This document shows positions 36,202 to 45,800 of a stretch of 64,000 nucleotides of DNA, piece by piece. The position numbers and the translations under genes are program-made. The notes under the pieces are model-generated. The model did no database searches. It saw only the letters and a list, made by a program, of their open reading frames with translations, and was not told the DNA's origin. The stretch comes from Rhodocyclales bacterium. Its GTDB lineage: Bacteria > Pseudomonadota > Gammaproteobacteria > Burkholderiales > Rhodocyclaceae. Each line of letters begins with the position of its first letter. The stretch's first letter is position 1. The stretch spans positions 62,001-126,000 of the forward strand of contig JAQGMG010000025.1 of assembly GCA_028292485.1 (NCBI GenBank). The letters are read 5' to 3'.

Positions 36202-37359
36202 TCAGCCCCCACGCAAGGGAAGTTCCCCTTGCGATGGCGCATTGTCTGTTTCGGATTCGCTGGCAGGAGACAGCCCGCTTGCCCGCACGCCGAGCAGACG
36301 CAATCTTTTCTCCAGCGGTACGCGCCGCAAACACTCACCCGCAGCCCGGCGAATCGTCGCGGCATCAGCCGTGGCGACAGGCAGCGTGAGGTCGCGTGTA
36401 ACTGAACGAAAATCTTCATAGCGCAGCTTGATGCCAATGGTGCGGCTGACGTAAGCCTTGCGCTGCAGGTCTTCCGCCAGACGCGTGCACAGCGACGTGA
36501 AAATCGTGCTCAGTGTGTCGCGGTCGTGGCGCGCATGCAGGTCGCGTTCGAACGTCGTTTCGCGACTGATCGACCTGGGTTCCGAACGCGTTACGATGGC
36601 ACGTTCATCGATTCCATGTGCCACTTCATTCAACCATATTGCATAGGTGCGACCGAACTGGTCTTGCAACAAGGCCGTGTCGGCTTGTGCCAGCTCACCG
36701 ATGGTATTGATGCCGAGTGCAGCAAGCTTCTCCGTTGCTTTCGGACCGATACCGTTGATCTTGCGGACCGGCAGCGGCCAGATGCGTTGCGCAATGTCTT
36801 CCATGCCGAGAATGGTAATGCCATCCGGTTTTTCCAGATCGGAACATATCTTCGAGAGCAGCTTGTTCGGCGTGATGCCGATGGAGCACGACAGTCCCGT
36901 CGCTTCACGCACTGCCTGCTTGATGCGTTGTGCCAGCGGCAGGCTTTCTTCGTCGAGACCGCTGAGATCGATGTAGATCTCATCGATGCCGCGATCCTCG
37001 ATCTGCGGCGCAATGCTCGCCACAGCCGCCTTGAACAGGCGCGAGTAGTGACGGTAAGCGTCGAAGTCGACGGGCAGCAGCACCGCGTCGGGGGCCAGCT
37101 GTGCTGCCTTCATCATTCCCATTGCAGAGAAGACGCCAAGGGCACGGGCTTCATAGGTGGAAGTGGTAATGACGCCGCGCCCGACGTAATCGCGCAGCCG
37201 GGCAAAGCGCCGGCTACCGTCGGCAAGCAGCTCCGGTTCCCGGTCGCGGCCACCGCCGATCACTACGGCCTGGCCGCGCAGTTCCGGATAGCGCAACAGT
37301 TCGACCGATGCGTAAAAGGCATCCATGTCGAGATGTGCAACGCGGCGGGGCCGGGTCAT
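36202..37359 (-). CDS. dinB: DNA polymerase IV (Y-family)
   Basis: A 385-residue translesion polymerase. The catalytic palm shows HLDMDAFYASVE at the N-terminus and IDEIYIDLSG near 125. The helix-hairpin-helix KINGIGPKATEKLAALGI and a little-finger domain with ISRETTFERDL follow. No clear beta-clamp motif was recognised at the C-terminus, which ends in polar residues. Length is usual for Pol IV. ATG 37359 is the conserved start; the frame is open 77 codons above it without support. Confidence 0.93.
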   Translation of the reverse strand: MTRPRRVAHLDMDAFYASVELLRYPELRGQAVVIGGGRDREPELLADGSRRFARLRDYVGRGVITTSTYEARALGVFSAMGMMKAAQLAPDAVLLPVDFDAYRHYSRLFKAAVASIAPQIEDRGIDEIYIDLSGLDEESLPLAQRIKQAVREATGLSCSIGITPNKLLSKICSDLEKPDGITILGMEDIAQRIWPLPVRKINGIGPKATEKLAALGINTIGELAQADTALLQDQFGRTYAIWLNEVAHGIDERAIVTRSEPRSISRETTFERDLHARHDRDTLSTIFTSLCTRLAEDLQRKAYVSRTIGIKLRYEDFRSVTRDLTLPVATADAATIRRAAGECLRRVPLEKRLRLLGVRASGLSPASESETDNAPSQGELPLRGG

Positions 37360-37586
37360 GGTGCGCGCTTGCCAAGGCAATGGCGGCGCCGGCAACGGAG
37401 GGAAGCGAGCGTGGTGGCGCAACTGCCAGCCTGATCGTGCAACGAAGGGCCGACCGGATGTCTTGCGGATTTCATCAACATAGACCGCAAACTCTACAGC
37501 CAAGCTGGAGCGAGGTGGGAAGTGGACGGGACGTAGAGGGGAAGTGGTCAACCGGGAGTCGAGCAACGGCAGGGCGCCAGGCCAGA

Positions 37587-37847
37587 TCAATCGTCGCGCA
37601 GGAACTCCTCATTTACCTGGTTCAGGACATTCTCGCCACTGACCTCAAGAAAGGGTGCCTCTCCGGGCGCCTGGCGAACATTTATCACGACGCTGGTGCC
37701 GTCGTCGCCATCCAGCACGAGCGCGTCCCTGCCATCGTCACTGACGATCAATCTTGCACTGATGATTGTTACGCCTTCCAGTTCCGGTATCTCGACTGGT
37801 GGCCTGTTCCCCGCGAATTCGCGGCCTCGTGCTGCGATCTCTTGCAT
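37587..37847 (-). CDS. Small acidic protein of unknown function
   Basis: An 86-residue protein, acidic (many Asp/Glu), with no membrane segment or known motif. Its middle (ISARLIVSDDGRDALVLDGD) suggests beta strands. ATG 37847 has a near-perfect AGGAGG eight bases upstream, the main reason to call it a gene. It is 227 bp upstream of dinB on the same strand, with nothing recognisable in between, and divergent from the first malQ. Confidence 0.65.
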   Translation of the reverse strand: MQEIAARGREFAGNRPPVEIPELEGVTIISARLIVSDDGRDALVLDGDDGTSVVINVRQAPGEAPFLEVSGENVLNQVNEEFLRDD

Positions 37848-38018
37848 GTCTGCACCTCCTCGCAGCCATGCAGCAGAAAGTGTTCCCGACCTGAGCGGAG
37901 TGCGCGCGAAAATACCTGAAATGACAAAGGAATGCGGCGGCCGGTTTTGGGGCTCGACCGGAAAGGATGAGCGCCGGTGGTACATGATTTGCTGACACAG
38001 GTCAGCCCGCATTACTTC

Positions 38019-39551
38019 ATGGAGGACCTCTTGCAATTGCCCCGCTCCAGCGGCGTGCTGCTGCACATTACCTGCTTGCCGGGCCCGCATGGCAGCGGCG
38101 ACTTTGGGGCATCAGCCTATGCATTCGTTGACTGGCTGGTGAAAGCACGCCAGCGGTTGTGGCAGGTATTGCCATTGACGAGTATCGGCCTGGGCAATTC
38201 GCCCTATGTCGGTTCTTCGGCATTCGCCGGAAACCCGTTGCTGATAGATCTCGACGCTTTACAGACAAGCGGCTGGCTGCCCGATGAAGATGACCCGACA
38301 GATTGCCTGAGCCGTGAATTCGAAGAGGGGCGTGTCAATTTCGATGTCGTCGTGCCCTATCGCATGAGCCGGCTACGGAGCGCATGGCAGGGGTTCAGAC
38401 AGCAGGCCACGGCGCCTCAGCTGGAAGCGCTGGCGGCATTTTGCCAGCGCGAGTCGTTCTGGATCGACGACTACGCGCTGTTCATGAGTTTGCAAGAGCA
38501 TTACGCCACGGACTCATGGCTTGCCTGGCCCCGTGCCCTGGCTGATCGGCAGCCCGCAGCATTGGAACAAGCCCGCGCACTGCATGCCGATCGCATTGAC
38601 TTCTGGTGCTTCTGTCAATGGTGCTTTTGCACGCAGTGGCTGAAGCTCAAGCGATACGCCAACCAGCGTGATGTCAATATCATCGGCGACTTGCCCATGT
38701 TTGTCGGCCACGAAAGCGCCGACGTATGGGCGCATCCAGCGCTTTTCGATCTCGATGAAACCGGCAGGAACCGGACCGTCGCGGGGGCGCCCCCTGACGC
38801 ATTCAGCGATGAGGGGCAGCGGTGGGGGGCCCCGCTTTATTGCTGGGCCGCGCACGCACGCGACGATTTTCAGTGGTGGGTCAGACGTTTTCGATCCGCT
38901 CGCGAAGTAGCAGACATCGTGCGTATCGACCACTTCCGTGGACTGATAGCTTTCTGGGAAGTGCCCGCGGAAGCAGCCTCCGGCCGCGGCGGGCGATGGC
39001 GCCGGGCGCCGGGCACTGCGCTGCTGGATGCAGTCGTGGCTGCACTCGGCCCGCTGCACGCCATTGCCGAGGAGCCAGACATATTCATTGCCGATGTCGA
39101 CGCTCTGCGCCGACAGCTTGCGCTGCCTGGCACGCGCATTCTGCAGCTTGCGTTCAGAACGGATGAGCGCGCGGATGACAGTGCGGGGAACAGCATCCTC
39201 CTGCCGCACAGGCATGAACAGGACATCGTCCTCTATACGGGCACACACGACACCAACACCGCTTGCGGTTGGTGGGCCGAGGCCAGCGAGGCTGAACGTG
39301 AGCGCGCCCGGCACTATCTGCGTATCGATACGAACGAAATTCATTGGGAGCTCATACGTGTGGCCAGTGCGAGTGTGGCGAATACGGCAATTCATCCGCT
39401 GCAGGACGTGCTGGGAGTCGGGGCAGAGGCGCGCATGAATCGGCCGGGGCGGCCGGACGGTAACTGGCGGTGGCGCTTCAAGCAGGACGAACTCCTGCCG
39501 TGGCATGCGCAGCGCCTGGCAGCGCTGACTGGACTGTATGAGCGTGGTTGA
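38019..39551 (+). CDS. malQ: 4-alpha-glucanotransferase (GH77), paralogue 1
   Basis: A 510-residue amylomaltase that moves alpha-1,4-glucan segments between chains. The start SGVLLHITCLPGPHGSGDFG is the family N-terminus. The nucleophile Asp is in VRIDHFRG; the general acid Glu is in IAEEPD, where most members have IAEDLG; the third carboxylate is in GTHDTNT. ATG 38019 is chosen because length up to SGVLLH equals that of paralogue 2; a GTG at 37977 with AAGGA upstream is the alternative. It stands alone, 19 kb from the other two copies. Confidence 0.9.
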   Translation: MEDLLQLPRSSGVLLHITCLPGPHGSGDFGASAYAFVDWLVKARQRLWQVLPLTSIGLGNSPYVGSSAFAGNPLLIDLDALQTSGWLPDEDDPTDCLSREFEEGRVNFDVVVPYRMSRLRSAWQGFRQQATAPQLEALAAFCQRESFWIDDYALFMSLQEHYATDSWLAWPRALADRQPAALEQARALHADRIDFWCFCQWCFCTQWLKLKRYANQRDVNIIGDLPMFVGHESADVWAHPALFDLDETGRNRTVAGAPPDAFSDEGQRWGAPLYCWAAHARDDFQWWVRRFRSAREVADIVRIDHFRGLIAFWEVPAEAASGRGGRWRRAPGTALLDAVVAALGPLHAIAEEPDIFIADVDALRRQLALPGTRILQLAFRTDERADDSAGNSILLPHRHEQDIVLYTGTHDTNTACGWWAEASEAERERARHYLRIDTNEIHWELIRVASASVANTAIHPLQDVLGVGAEARMNRPGRPDGNWRWRFKQDELLPWHAQRLAALTGLYERG

Positions 39552-39648
39552 TGGCGGCGCTGTGAGCTATGTGGGAGTGGGACTTGCTCAGGTGCCTGCT
39601 GGCCGCGTAGATGGCAGAACGCGCACGTGACGAGAGAGGAGGTTCAAC

Positions 39649-40134
39649 ATGACTTTGTTCGATATCTCGAAGACGTTTTCACTCGAAATGCCGCTGGAGA
39701 TGTTCATCAGGGGAACGGCCGTATATTGGTTCCTGTTCCTTATTTTTCGCGTCGTATTGCGGCGCGACGTCGGCTCCATCGGCATCGCCGACGTGCTCTT
39801 GCTGGTACTGCTTGCGGACGCTTCGCAAAATGCCATGGCGAACGAATACACGAGCGTTGGCGATGGGTTTGTGCTGATCGCGACGCTGGTGTTCTGGAAC
39901 CTGGCGGTGGATTGGCTGTGCTACCGTTTTCCTGCAGTAGAGAAGCTGATGGGGGCACCGACCTTGTGTCTTGTGCGCGACGGCAGGATCATCAGACGCA
40001 ATATGCGCCGCGAGTTCATCAGCCATGAGGATCTGATGAGTCAATTGCGGCAACATGGCGTCGAGGACGTCCGTCAGGTGCATCGCGCCTACCTGGAAAG
40101 CGACGGCAATATCAGCGTGTTGAAGCAGACCTAA
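39649..40134 (+). CDS. DUF421 / YetF-like membrane protein
   Basis: A 161-residue protein with three membrane helices (about 20-38, 46-63, 69-90) and a cytoplasmic C-terminal domain containing GAPTLCLVRDGRIIRRNMRR and ISHEDLMSQLRQHGV, the DUF421/YetF signature. In Bacillus the family is linked to spore and stress traits; the biochemical role is not known. GAGAGGAGG lies about six bases before the ATG. It follows malQ by 97 bp on the same strand. Confidence 0.88.
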   Translation: MTLFDISKTFSLEMPLEMFIRGTAVYWFLFLIFRVVLRRDVGSIGIADVLLLVLLADASQNAMANEYTSVGDGFVLIATLVFWNLAVDWLCYRFPAVEKLMGAPTLCLVRDGRIIRRNMRREFISHEDLMSQLRQHGVEDVRQVHRAYLESDGNISVLKQT

Positions 40135-40313
40135 GCCCTGGCCAACGTTACGCGGCTTCCTGTCACAGAAGCCGTGTGGCAAGGCGCGGGCGGAAATATG
40201 CAATACACATGCATTTGTCCCGGCTGCTGCTGCCCATGAGGAGAAAGGCGGGTAATTTAGCGCCGTGTGCCGGAGGAAGTTCGGGCTGCTTTTTGTGTGA
40301 GGTTCTTGCGCTG

Positions 40314-41369
40314 CTATGGCCCCCCACGTCCACCAACCGCAGCGAAGACTTGTCCCGTTGAGTAGCTGGACTCTTGCGAAGCCAACAGGACGTATATTCC
40401 CGCAAGCTCGGCCGGCTGGCCCGGACGCCCCATCGGCGTATCTTCACCAAATGATGGCAGCTTGTCCGGGGGTTGACCGCCTGTAACCTGCAGCGGAGTC
40501 CAGAACGGACCTGGCGCTACTGCATTGACGCGGACCCCTTTTTTTGCGAGTTGCTTCGCGAGCCCTTTGGTAAAGATCATGATCGCCCCCTTCGTGGCGG
40601 CGTAGTCGATGATCGTTTCGCCTGGATCGTAGGCATTGACCGACGCCGTATTGATGATCGTTGATCCGGGTTTCAGGTGCGGCACGGCAGCCTTCGTGAT
40701 CCAGAACATGGCGTACACATTGGTCTTGAACGTTTCGTCAAACTGGGACGTCGTGATGTCAAGAATCGACTCCTGCGAAACCTGGCGCGCTGCGTTGTTC
40801 ACGAGTATGTCGAGACCGCCGAGTGCTTTGACAGCGTCTGTCACCAGGCGTGTGCAGAAGGCTTCGCTCTTGATATCTCCGGGTATCGCAACGGCCTTGC
40901 GCCCTTCCGCCTGGATCAGTTGTACGACTTCACGAGCGTCCGGTTCTTCGGCAGGCAGGTAGTTGATCGCGACATCGGCACCTTCACGTGCGTAGGCGAT
41001 TGCCGCTGCGCGGCCAATGCCGGAGTCGCCGCCAGTGATGAGTGCCTTGCGTCCGGTCAGACGACCGGAGCCCCTGTAGCTTTTTTCGCCATGGTTGGGT
41101 TTGGGGTCCATGCGACTTGCGAGCCCTGGCCAAGGTTGCTGTTGCTTCGAAAAAGGCGGCTTCGGATACGCCGTTTTCGGGTCCTGTAGTGCAGCGCTTG
41201 CCGCCGTCCCTGACGCAGACGAGCGGCTGCCGGATTGCGCAATGGCGGGCGTTATGACGCTGGCGAGCAGGCCCGTCGCCATCCCGCCGACGAGCGCGCG
41301 TCGTGACGGGTCCGGATGATCGGTTTCGTCAGGCTGCGCGGATGTCTCGCCTTGTTTTTCGTGATTCAT
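40314..41369 (-). CDS. YhdF-type short-chain dehydrogenase with twin-arginine-like leader
   Basis: A 351-residue SDR. The NAD(P) loop ITGGDSGIGRAAA is near residue 112, NNAA near 190, and the catalytic YxxxK is in YAATKGA. The segment GEKSYRGSGRLTGRKALITG marks the general-stress YhdF/YghA subgroup. The first 48 residues add RRALVGGMATGLLASVITPA followed by IAQS, a Tat-like signal, so it may be exported folded with its cofactor. The substrate is unknown. Convergent with DUF421 across 179 bp. Confidence 0.87.
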   Translation of the reverse strand: MNHEKQGETSAQPDETDHPDPSRRALVGGMATGLLASVITPAIAQSGSRSSASGTAASAALQDPKTAYPKPPFSKQQQPWPGLASRMDPKPNHGEKSYRGSGRLTGRKALITGGDSGIGRAAAIAYAREGADVAINYLPAEEPDAREVVQLIQAEGRKAVAIPGDIKSEAFCTRLVTDAVKALGGLDILVNNAARQVSQESILDITTSQFDETFKTNVYAMFWITKAAVPHLKPGSTIINTASVNAYDPGETIIDYAATKGAIMIFTKGLAKQLAKKGVRVNAVAPGPFWTPLQVTGGQPPDKLPSFGEDTPMGRPGQPAELAGIYVLLASQESSYSTGQVFAAVGGRGGP

Positions 41370-41844
41370 GACAACTCCTTTACCTGATTGACATACTTTC
41401 TAAAAAATTCGCGCCGCTATCGGCGCCACTCCACATCCGGAAACCTGCCCGGTTTCATTCATGCATGGGGAAGACTTGTCGCCCGATGGTGTGCGTTCAG
41501 TGCTTCACGCCTTTTCATGTCTCGCATTCGGCGGTTGACCATAAGTGCATCCGTACATCGGATGTCGTCTCTTGCGGCAGCAAACGCAGACGAACCGTTC
41601 GCATCCGGATTTGAAAAATCTTCAGTCACGTGTCTGTATTTTGAAGAATCGCAACGGGTTCGCTTTTCTTGTGGCGATGCGCAGTGCCCAAAATGTGCTG
41701 CTTCCCGCGGTTGTCCGGGCTCCATATCCAATTTCTTGCCTTTCTCATCTGCAAGTGAATCTGCATATCCGCAATGCACAGCAACACACATGCCTTGTAG
41801 TGAAATGGTCGTGAATGCAGATTGCTCAGGTGCATGAAATAAAA
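41370..41844. other. Spacer without a recognised gene
   Basis: Short frames exist on both strands but none shows family resemblance, a ribosome site or stable codon use. It ends with AAATAAAA (41837-41844), the left half of the target duplication of the repeat element. Confidence 0.6.
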
Positions 41845-42027
41845 GGGAATTACATACTTGACTTGCAGAGCCCCGGTTTTCGTCATTCCCGCGAAAGCGG
41901 GAATCCACTCGATAGCACAGGTCTCACGTAGAAGTGGATTCCCGCTTTCGCGGGAATGACTTGTCTTTTGGCAGAAATCGAATTTCCAACGTGATTTGCC
42001 GTTCTGCAAGTTAAGTATGTAGTTCCC
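41845..42027 (+). mobile_element. 183-bp MITE-like element, copy 2, with target duplication
   Basis: Terminal inverted repeats of 25 bases match at 23 positions (GGGAATTACATACTTGACTT against GGGAACTACATACTTAACTT at the start). The direct repeat AAATAAAA flanks both sides (41837-41844 and 42028-42035). Two perfect 28-base inverted arms (41882-41909 and 41933-41960) each hold ATTCCC-N8-GGGAAT. No coding capacity. It lies about 130 bp before the ABC-receiver fusion gene and could affect its expression. Confidence 0.85.
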
Positions 42028-42158
42028 AAATAAAACGGGATCGTCGCTTGCTGCCCGAAATCTCACGCCGTCAAATGCGCCTGTCAAAACGTCATGGGCT
42101 TTCGCTCACGCGGTTAGCCGGGGGGCGAGCGAGTGGTTTGTTGATGAATTGCACGAGA

Positions 42159-44897
42159 ATGGACAAAAAGCGCCTCAACCCTGTCTGGCCGATTCTGGTG
42201 GCCGCCATCTGGCGCTTCCGCCGACGCACCTCGCTTGCCGTCTTGCTGGTGGTGCTCGCCAAGCTTGCTGCTGTGTCGGTGCCGCTCGTTCTCAAGAAGG
42301 TAGTGGATGAGTTCAGCCGGCCGGAGATGCTTGCATCCATCCCCGTTCTGCTGCTTGTCGGCTACGCCGTCATGCGCTTTTTTGGCACATTCTTCGGCGA
42401 GATTCGTGACGTGGTATTCGCACGCGTCACGCAGCGCACGGTTTCGGATTTCCTCATTCGCACCTTCACGCATCTGCACCGGCTGAGCCCGCGTTTCCAC
42501 TCGCTGCGGCAGACGGGTGTGCTGACACGCGAGGTCGAGCGTGGTACGGCCGGCATCGGTTTCCTGCTCGGCGTGGCCTTGTTCACCATCGTGCCCACCC
42601 TGGTCGAGATGGCCTCGGTGCTGATCATTCTCGCTGCGGGCTACAGCCTCTGGTTCACGGTGATTCTCGGCCTTACCTTCGTTCTCTACGGTGTCTTCAC
42701 ACTGGTGTTTACCGAAAGGCGTGCGATTTACCAGCGTGCCCTCAACCGCCTCGACTCCAACGCTAACGGTCGGCTGGTCGATAGCCTGCTGAACTATGAG
42801 ACCGTCAAGTACTACACGGGCGAAAAGATCGAGACCTCCCGTTTCCAGAACATCATGTCCGAGTGGATCGAGGTGGGCATACGCAATCAGAAAGCCTTGA
42901 GTCTTCTGCATATCGGTCAGAGCGCCATCATCGCGATCAGCGTTGCCGGCGTGATGCTGTTCGCGGGCGACCAGGTCGTGCACCGTGGCATGACGGTGGG
43001 CGATCTCGTACTGATCAATGCCTATGTCATCCAGATATGTCTGCCGCTGAATTCCCTCGGCTTCATTTTTCGCGAGGCGAAGGACGCGTCGATCAACGCC
43101 GAGCGGCTTTTCTCCCTGCTCGGTGAGCGGCCCGAAATCGAGGAAAGCCCGGGCTTGCCGACGCTGCAGGTGAAGGTCGGCGAGGTGCGCTTCGAACACG
43201 TGGACTTCGGCTACGAGCCGAGCCGGCCCATCCTGCACGATGTGAGCTTCACCATCGCAGCGGGTACGACCGTCGCGGTGGTGGGCGGCAGTGGTTCAGG
43301 CAAGTCGACCCTGGTGCGGCTGCTGCTGCGTTTCTACGATGTGGGTACGGGCCAGATCAGCATCGACGGCCAGCCGATTTACGAAGTCACGCAGGAGAGC
43401 CTGCGCACCGCGATCGGCGTAGTGCCGCAGGACACCATCCTGTTCAATGACAGCATCGCCTACAACATTGGCTATGCACGCCCCGGGGCCAGCCGCGAGG
43501 AGATCGAGGCTGCTGCGCGTTCGGCGCAGGTGCATGACTTCATCAGCTCGCTGCCGCAGGGTTATGACACCATGGTAGGCGAACGCGGCGTGCGCCTTTC
43601 CGGCGGCGAGCGACAACGCATCGCGATTGCGCGCGCCATTCTGAAGAACCCGCCGATCCTGATTCTCGACGAGGCGACCTCGGCGCTCGATACGCGCTCC
43701 GAGCGCAGCATCCAGGACGAGTTGGGACGGCTGGCTCGCGACCGCACGGCGCTGATCATTGCCCATCGTTTATCCACCGTGGTCGATGCTGCGGAGATCC
43801 TCGTCATGGATCTGGGCCGCATCGTCGAGCGCGGCACGCATGACGAATTGCTCGAACGCGAAGGCCTCTACGCACAGATGTGGCGTTTGCAGCAGCACGA
43901 ACGCGAGATCGAACAGACCGGGCGGCGACTCGCAATGCAATCGGTGGACATGGGCGTGCTGGTTGCCGGCGTGCTTGCTGGCTTGCGCGCCGAGATGCAA
44001 GAGCGGCATATCGATCTGTACACGATTTTCGGCAACGAACAGATACGTGTCACCGGCAATCTCAGCCAGTTGCATCAGGCGGCGTGGGATGTGCTGCAGT
44101 ATTTCATGGCCGTCAATCCGCCGGGCGGGCGCATCGAGTTGCGCCTGGAGCGCAGCGGCGCAAACGGCCGCCTGATGATCATGGACAATCTGGTAACGTC
44201 ACCGCCCGCAGGCGAAGGTGAGCCGCAGATGCATGCCGAGGGCAGATCTGCGCCGCTGCCTGTAGCGCTGGCCCGCGCAGAAGTCGATACGGTGATCGAG
44301 GAACATGGCGGGCACTTCACGATGTGGCAGGACCATACGGGCAATACGGCCATCATCGAACTGCCCGTACGTGCGCTCGCCAGCAGTGCCGGTGCCAGCG
44401 AATCTACCGGCGCCGACCATGCAACGCTCAGCAAGCTGGATGCTCATGTACTGGATGGCGTGCGCGTGCTGGCTATCGATGACAACGTGGAAGCGCGCGA
44501 GCTCATCGGCATCGTGCTGGAAATGCATGGCGCAAAGGTCGCGTCGGTGAACTCCGGTCGCGAGGCGCTCGCTCTGCTGGCGACCCTGCCATCCATTAGC
44601 TGGCCAGACATTGTCCTGTGCGACATCAGTCTCGGTGACGACGATGTCTACACCGATGGCTATGCGGTGATCCGCCGCATACGTGAACTCGAAACGGAGC
44701 GTGCGACCACGCTCGTCGAACGGTTACCCGCGATCGCGCTGACGGGGTTTGCGACACCGGGCGACCGTATGCGTGCGCTGCTGGCCGGGTTCCAGCTGCA
44801 TCTTGCCAAGCCCGTCGATCCCAACGAACTGGTGGCAGCCATCGTCAGCCTCGCGGGGCATGCCGTCCGCCGCAGCGCGGCCGTCGTCAACGCGTAG
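42159..44897 (+). CDS. ABC exporter fused to a degenerate kinase-ATPase-like region and a receiver domain
   Basis: A 912-residue protein. Residues 15-325 form an ABC exporter membrane domain of the Atm1/HMT1 type (LNYETVKYYTGEKIE). The nucleotide-binding domain follows: Walker A GGSGSGKST near 376, signature LSGGERQ near 480, Walker B ILILDEATSALD near 503. Residues 595-740 resemble a histidine-kinase ATPase fold (VTGNLSQLHQAAWDVL, PPGGRIELRLE, VIEEHGGHF), but the N-box Asn and G1 motif are missing. Residues 768-905 form a response-regulator receiver with DDN, phospho-acceptor Asp about 822 (LCDISLG) and Lys in LAKPVD. ATG 42144 is an alternative start. The substrate is unknown. Confidence 0.88.
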   Translation: MDKKRLNPVWPILVAAIWRFRRRTSLAVLLVVLAKLAAVSVPLVLKKVVDEFSRPEMLASIPVLLLVGYAVMRFFGTFFGEIRDVVFARVTQRTVSDFLIRTFTHLHRLSPRFHSLRQTGVLTREVERGTAGIGFLLGVALFTIVPTLVEMASVLIILAAGYSLWFTVILGLTFVLYGVFTLVFTERRAIYQRALNRLDSNANGRLVDSLLNYETVKYYTGEKIETSRFQNIMSEWIEVGIRNQKALSLLHIGQSAIIAISVAGVMLFAGDQVVHRGMTVGDLVLINAYVIQICLPLNSLGFIFREAKDASINAERLFSLLGERPEIEESPGLPTLQVKVGEVRFEHVDFGYEPSRPILHDVSFTIAAGTTVAVVGGSGSGKSTLVRLLLRFYDVGTGQISIDGQPIYEVTQESLRTAIGVVPQDTILFNDSIAYNIGYARPGASREEIEAAARSAQVHDFISSLPQGYDTMVGERGVRLSGGERQRIAIARAILKNPPILILDEATSALDTRSERSIQDELGRLARDRTALIIAHRLSTVVDAAEILVMDLGRIVERGTHDELLEREGLYAQMWRLQQHEREIEQTGRRLAMQSVDMGVLVAGVLAGLRAEMQERHIDLYTIFGNEQIRVTGNLSQLHQAAWDVLQYFMAVNPPGGRIELRLERSGANGRLMIMDNLVTSPPAGEGEPQMHAEGRSAPLPVALARAEVDTVIEEHGGHFTMWQDHTGNTAIIELPVRALASSAGASESTGADHATLSKLDAHVLDGVRVLAIDDNVEARELIGIVLEMHGAKVASVNSGREALALLATLPSISWPDIVLCDISLGDDDVYTDGYAVIRRIRELETERATTLVERLPAIALTGFATPGDRMRALLAGFQLHLAKPVDPNELVAAIVSLAGHAVRRSAAVVNA

Positions 44898-44974
44898 TCG
44901 TTGGTACGGGAACATCCTTTGCTCACCTCGCCGAACGTGCCGCTCCGGGCGCGTTCTTCGGGAGCTTATCCATC

Positions 44975-45502
44975 ATGTCGCACACAAATTCTTCCTCAGG
45001 CAGCTCCTCAGGTAGCCATTTCGTCACGGCCGAACTGGCCGCCCAAGCCGTTGGCATGGCGCTGCCGCTGATCGAGCGAGCGATGCAACACAGCTTCGTC
45101 GGCGAGAGCGGTTTCCTGTTCATCGTCGTGATGCAGCCGACGCTGACGCCGGCCAACTCCTCGTTCGAGGAGGCCATCCTGTACGAACATGCCATTGGCG
45201 ACAGGAGCAAGTGGGACGCCGACTACGCCGGCTTTGCGCACGCCAAGACACGCATCAGCTGGAATACCGGGCTGGACAGCCATGTCGTGCAGACCCAGCG
45301 CCCGCATCTGCTCGAACCGGACAACACGGTGCTGTGGGGCAGCGTTGCAATCGAGGGAATCGTCGTAGGTGCAAGCGGTGCGAATGCCTGTTACGACGAG
45401 GCATTTGCAGGCGTAGTGGCAATGTGCTTGCGGGCACTTGTGAAGGACAGGCGCGAGCGCTATCGCGGCGGACTTTTCCTGACCGCTTCGCAGCCGACAT
45501 AG
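44975..45502 (+). CDS. Protein of unknown function following the ABC-receiver fusion
   Basis: A 175-residue soluble protein with a Ser/Gly-rich start. The later part (VLWGSVAIEGIVVGASGANA, then CYDEAFAGVVA) loosely recalls the GlcG/HbpS haem-binding fold, but this is too weak to name it. GGGAGC lies before the ATG. It is 77 bp after the fusion gene on the same strand and ends before a strong terminator, so the two probably share a transcript and perhaps a function. Confidence 0.65.
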   Translation: MSHTNSSSGSSSGSHFVTAELAAQAVGMALPLIERAMQHSFVGESGFLFIVVMQPTLTPANSSFEEAILYEHAIGDRSKWDADYAGFAHAKTRISWNTGLDSHVVQTQRPHLLEPDNTVLWGSVAIEGIVVGASGANACYDEAFAGVVAMCLRALVKDRRERYRGGLFLTASQPT

Positions 45503-45568
45503 AGACTGCAATGCGGGATACGAGCAGACAGTAATTTGCCAACCGCGTGTAACTCCTCCATCAAAAAT

Positions 45569-45600
45569 GAAAAAACGCCTTTGTACAAGGCGTTTTTTCA
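45569..45600. terminator. Terminator before the glycan operon
   Basis: GAAAAAACGCCTT and AAGGCGTTTTTTC pair around a short loop (TGTAC), about 67 bp after the preceding stop codon. It separates the ABC-receiver pair from the glycan genes. Confidence 0.88.
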
Positions 45601-45800
45601 TCCATGAAGTTCATGACTTGACCGCAATGCCTCCGCCGTGCGGCCGATGTTACCCCGCGTCTGATTCTGCTTCCGAACCAAAGGGCTTGTAACAATTCAG
45701 CATGCATTTTCAGAGGCCGGGTCCGCAGCGGGCACGCCGCCTGCTGCGGAAACGCTGAAACTTCCGGCCCTCCGGGAAGCCGTCGATGAGAGGAAATATC

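Noticed and set aside
41459-41908. A 149-codon minus-strand frame in the spacer before the ABC fusion gene
   Set aside because: Begins inside the repeat element, has no family resemblance and no ribosome site.
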